Shown here in pieces: positions 62,815 to 64,000 of a stretch of DNA of 64,000 bases (its first letter is position 1; each line of letters starts with the position of its first letter). Under the pieces are notes generated by a model, which was not told the DNA's origin, searched no databases, and saw nothing but the letters and a program-made list of their open reading frames with translations. This DNA is from Iris pallida (taxonomy: Eukaryota; Streptophyta; Magnoliopsida; Asparagales; Iridaceae), in the NCBI GenBank assembly GCA_029216955.1, contig JANAVB010023997.1:1431194-1495193 (forward strand), written 5' to 3'. A program made the position numbers and the translations under genes.

Positions 62815-63205
62815 TCAATACTATGTTTAGGAAGTAAAGTCAAATCAATTTAAATCCTATTAAGTCATTCTAGGTCAAGACACATCAAACTAGATTGTAC
62901 AGGATCAACCTAAGTCATATTAGGCCTAACCAGGTCAAACTGGGTCAATACAAGTCAAATGGAATTAAACTAGGTCGATTTAAGTCAACAGTTGACTTAC
63001 AGTTGACTTTTGGTCAACTGGTCAACTCTGGTCAACCCTAGGTCAACTCTAGGTCAACTTTAGGTCAATAGTGACTAACAGTTGACTTTTGGTCAATTGT
63101 TCAACTCTAATGGAATTTGAGACTAAATTGGGTAAAGTATTGACCCATAGTTGACTTTTGGTCTAAAAAGTCAACCATGGTCAACCAAGGTCAAGACTAG
63201 GTCTA
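62815..63205. repeat. Dense GTCAA/TTGAC block
   Basis: About 20 GTCAA or TTGAC words occur in 390 bases, many as GGTCAACT or AGTTGACTT. TTGAC(C/T) is the core of the WRKY-binding W box. It lies in LTR-like DNA. Confidence 0.75.
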
Positions 63206-63538
63206 GACGACTATTTCTAACCATTACCAACCCTTACAACCCATATCCAAGTCCATCTTGGACTCCGAAATCCATATCTTGGTCGTAGGCCAATATCTTA
63301 ATTTACCTTTTACAAAGGTAAATTTCTAACCTAGGCAAATACCAAGTTAGCCTACCTACGCTTGGTATTTCGACCCGTGCTTCCTAGGATAGTAGGATAC
63401 TAGCCTATACATTCATTACCTACCAAGTTTCCTAGGTAGAGTGGACATCCAGTCCATCTTACGGCCTATTGTCGATTATCTTGAATATCTCAAGATACGC
63501 GATGGTACGGTACGATACCATCGTCCTACTTCCACACA

Positions 63539-64000
63539 TGTAACACCTAGTTTTCTAGGTGAGGGTATTTTTGAAATTTTGTAATTATAATAATTATTGT
63601 TGATATTTAATTCATATTATGATTTTTGATAATTTTTAATAATTTTTAAAACTATTTAAAAACTGCCTTGAGTCATAACTTATGATTTTGATGTGCTGAC
63701 AGTGAAACCCTAGTGACTGCATGGCCTAGAGCCTAACCATGTCATTAGTATGTTTAATTATCATTTTTAGCCTAGGGGTATTTTGGTCATTTTGACTTTT
63801 TGAATTATTTAATGATTTATTGAATTGGTGATTTCTAGTTTGGGCTTTGACTTATAGAGACTTGTAGACTAGTCTAGAACCTAACTCTAGCTATTGTAAC
63901 CCTAGACTAACTTAGGTTAACCTTTTTTTAGTCATTAGAGACTAATTTTGGAATAGGAGGATTAGTTTGAGTAAAATCATTTCATGATTTATGGTTTAAT
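63539..64000 (+). mobile_element. Possible start of another gypsy LTR
   Basis: TGTAACACCTAG followed by a short palindrome (ACCTAG-TTTT-CTAGGT) and AT-rich DNA is the usual beginning of a plant gypsy LTR in the + orientation. It resembles the start of the LTR at 48495 read on the - strand. No partner LTR, TSD or PBS is in the window. The remaining sequence to 64000 has no gene. Confidence 0.4.

Larger units (their letters stand above)
61657..63538 (-). mobile_element. LTR-like sequence of the outer gypsy-type element, part 2
   Basis: It continues the sequence interrupted at 53294. It has no long coding frame. Its general order resembles the LTRs of the nearby elements (a GGAACGAGTACA piece at 62040, GATCGGCTTGGGCACC at 62262, a TACTCGCCTGTG piece at 62738), so it is likely LTR. 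Its end is not certain. A short SINE insertion and a GTCAA-rich block lie inside it. Confidence 0.45.

Overview
This is plant nuclear DNA and almost all of it is transposable elements. Signs of a flowering plant are a CACTA (En/Spm) transposon with TNP2-type and plant Transposase_24-type genes, Ty1/copia and Ty3/gypsy LTR elements, L1-type LINEs with a DUF4283 ORF1, tRNA-derived SINE pieces, and long (TA)n arrays. I found no intact host gene, tRNA, rRNA or CRISPR array. The species cannot be told from the sequence. Every long coding region is a decayed transposon gene.

Layout. 1-2331: non-coding DNA with short repeats and a minisatellite built on a 16-bp palindrome. 2411-8584: a degenerate LINE on the + strand. 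8585-9691: many (TA)n arrays separated by SINE-like pieces and fold-back hairpins. 9692-15835: a second LINE of the same family on the - strand. Both LINEs have (TA)n at both ends. 15836-19226: AT-rich DNA with no recognisable gene. 19227-26728: a nearly complete Ty1/copia element on the - strand, with TSD CAAAT, LTRs of 1227 and 1242 bp, and one gag-pol frame broken by two stop codons. 26734-28424: the PBS-side end and LTR of an old gypsy-like element into which the copia element probably inserted.

28425-64000 is a nest. The oldest layer is a gypsy-type element on the - strand (left LTR about 28425-50046 once insertions are removed, iMet-type PBS at 52575-52585, right LTR from 52589). A CACTA element (29537-48863, TSD AAT, about 9.1 kb when its own insertion is removed) sits in the left LTR and carries TNP2-like and TNPA-like pseudogenes on the + strand. 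Inside the CACTA is a 10.2-kb gypsy-type element (38289-48495, TSD ATTTT, LTRs about 3.19 kb). The right LTR is cut by another LTR-like sequence at 53159, which is itself cut by an 8.36-kb element (53295-61651, TSD ATATG). That element has 3.8-kb LTRs around an internal region of only 751 bp.

The most unusual signals are these. (1) The two non-autonomous gypsy-type elements have different LTRs but share a primer-binding site that matches, from memory, the 3' end of tRNA-Ile(AAU) rather than initiator tRNA-Met. (2) A motif ATGCGGCT is scattered about 17 times through 1.3 kb of one LTR. (3) The copia element has a triplicated 3' non-coding block whose small hairpins change on both arms together. 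(4) One LINE/SINE family group sits in (TA)n arrays.
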